From Planctomycetota bacterium (GTDB lineage Bacteria > Planctomycetota > GCA-002687715 > DRQF01): 64,000 nt of DNA. This document shows positions 63,230 through 64,000 of the stretch, in pieces. Position 1 is the stretch's first letter. Each line of letters starts with the position of its first letter. A model generated the notes under the pieces. It saw only the letters and a list, made by a program, of their open reading frames with translations. It made no database searches and had not been told where the DNA came from. The position numbers were made by a program, and so were the translations under genes. The stretch lies in NCBI GenBank assembly GCA_020639295.1, contig JACKGY010000005.1, positions 186,001-250,000 on the forward strand, written 5' to 3'.

Positions 63230-64000
63230 TCAGCCGCAGATCTGACCGAGGAGAGCCGGCCACATCGCGCCGGTCGCGGCGGGGATGCCACTCGGCCGCT
63301 CGAACACGCGCTCGTTGGCGAGCAGCGCGAAGAGGACGGCCTCCTTGGCATCCGGATCGAAACCATGATACCGGAAGCTCTCCACTTCGACCGGGGCGAA
63401 GTCGGTCTTGAGATGGTGCATCAGGCTGTGGTTGTGGACCCCGCCACCGCTCACCAGGAGCCGGCGGACGGGTCGCGGCGCGATGAAGTCGACCGCGGCT
63501 CGATGGACGTTCCGGGCGACGAAGGCGGTCATCGTGGCCAGGATGTCCACCAGGCGGCGGTGACGATGACGATCGAGGACCATCGCGGTCCAGGCCTCGC
63601 CGAACTCCTCGCGGCCGGTGCTCTTGGGCGGAGCGATGCGCAGGAAGGGGTGTTCCGCGAGCCAGTCGAGCAGGCCGCGATCGACGCTGCCCAGCGCCGC
63701 CATCCTGCCGCCGTCGTCGTACTGCGCCTCGCCCTTGCTGAGCCGGCGGCTGATCTCGTTGAGCGGCAGGTTCGCCGGGCCGACGTCGAAGGCCAGGACA
63801 TCCTCCTGGTCGGCCCCCACCCAGGTCAGGTTGGCGATGCCGCCGAGATTCAGCAACAGCGTCCCGGGCCGGTCATGGAAGAGCAGGTGGTCGAGCCAGG
63901 GCATGAGCGGCGCGCCCTGACCGGATGCCGCGATGTCCGCCGCTCGGAAGTTGGCGACGACCACCGCGCCGCACTTCTCGGCGAGCACCGCCGCGTTGCC
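63230..64000 (-). CDS. anmK: Anhydro-N-acetylmuramic acid kinase (AnmK), C-terminal part, 5' end cut by window edge
   Basis: Visible are 256 residues. The frame is open to base 64000. NFRAADIAASGQGAPLMPWLDHLLF, LLLNLGGIANLTWVG, FDVGPANLPLNEISRRL and LLVSGGGVHNHSLMHHL match the AnmK sequence order. The kinase phosphorylates 1,6-anhydro-MurNAc released from the cell wall and opens its ring, feeding recycling. The usual FDTGPGN block reads FDVGPAN. The start codon is outside the window. It is immediately downstream (on the other strand) of the tRNA-Thr gene. Confidence 0.85.
   Translation of the reverse strand, partial: GNAAVLAEKCGAVVVANFRAADIAASGQGAPLMPWLDHLLFHDRPGTLLLNLGGIANLTWVGADQEDVLAFDVGPANLPLNEISRRLSKGEAQYDDGGRMAALGSVDRGLLDWLAEHPFLRIAPPKSTGREEFGEAWTAMVLDRHRHRRLVDILATMTAFVARNVHRAAVDFIAPRPVRRLLVSGGGVHNHSLMHHLKTDFAPVEVESFRYHGFDPDAKEAVLFALLANERVFERPSGIPAATGAMWPALLGQICG

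Overview
The window is 64 kb of uniformly GC-rich bacterial chromosome with dense genes on both strands. The likely source is a planctomycete-type bacterium (Planctomycetota), inferred from content rather than proved. The supporting traits are an ECF sigma factor continued by a membrane segment and carboxypeptidase-regulatory-like domains, many large secreted beta-rich proteins with a shared C-terminal module, heme-propeller and SdrD-type surface proteins, and a glucose-dehydrogenase-like secreted propeller. There is no rRNA, CRISPR array, insertion sequence, integrase or phage gene. One tRNA (Thr, CGT) is present.

Bases 1-6709 (+) are an acyl-CoA mutase operon: the C-terminal part of a fused isobutyryl-CoA mutase (icmF), mutA and mutB for methylmalonyl-CoA mutase, and the GTPase chaperone meaB. 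The last three genes are coupled by TGATG overlaps. Bases 6775-9834 (-) hold small genes: a conserved hypothetical, a lipoprotein, a GNAT acetyltransferase, a small membrane protein and a PhnB-like VOC protein.

Bases 9945-35463 are dominated by exported proteins: two membrane-anchored carboxypeptidase-regulatory-like proteins (one fused to an ECF sigma factor), a beta-propeller di-heme cytochrome, a Cys-rich secreted protein overlapping a secreted partner gene, a three-repeat SdrD-type protein, an S8 protease with a small partner, and a LamG-type protein. The protease, its partner and the LamG protein share a C-terminal module. A NAD(P)-binding protein, a single-domain response regulator and a PilZ protein lie among them. 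Several strong hairpin terminators mark transcription unit ends.

Bases 35621-55795 look like a surface-polysaccharide locus: AlgJ/AlgX-like SGNH and AlgI-like MBOAT O-acetyltransferases, two family-2 glycosyltransferases, a Wzt/Wzm-type ABC exporter with a substrate-binding tail on the ATPase, two UDP-galactopyranose-mutase-like flavoproteins, a Zn-ribbon methyltransferase, two large multi-pass membrane proteins (one YfhO-like), and a sugar-1-phosphate nucleotidyltransferase. The probable logic is activated sugar synthesis, chain assembly, ABC export, then O-acetylation outside the membrane. The sugar itself cannot be read from sequence.

Bases 55909-64000 hold housekeeping and unusual genes: an RNase HII-like protein with a long insert, a degenerate receiver, a 1388-residue membrane protein with a voltage-sensor-like segment, a DASS/SLC13 transporter, tRNA-Thr, and an edge-truncated anhydro-N-acetylmuramic acid kinase. 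The best leads for new biology are the sigma factor fusion, the voltage-sensor-like protein, and the shared C-terminal module of the secreted proteins.
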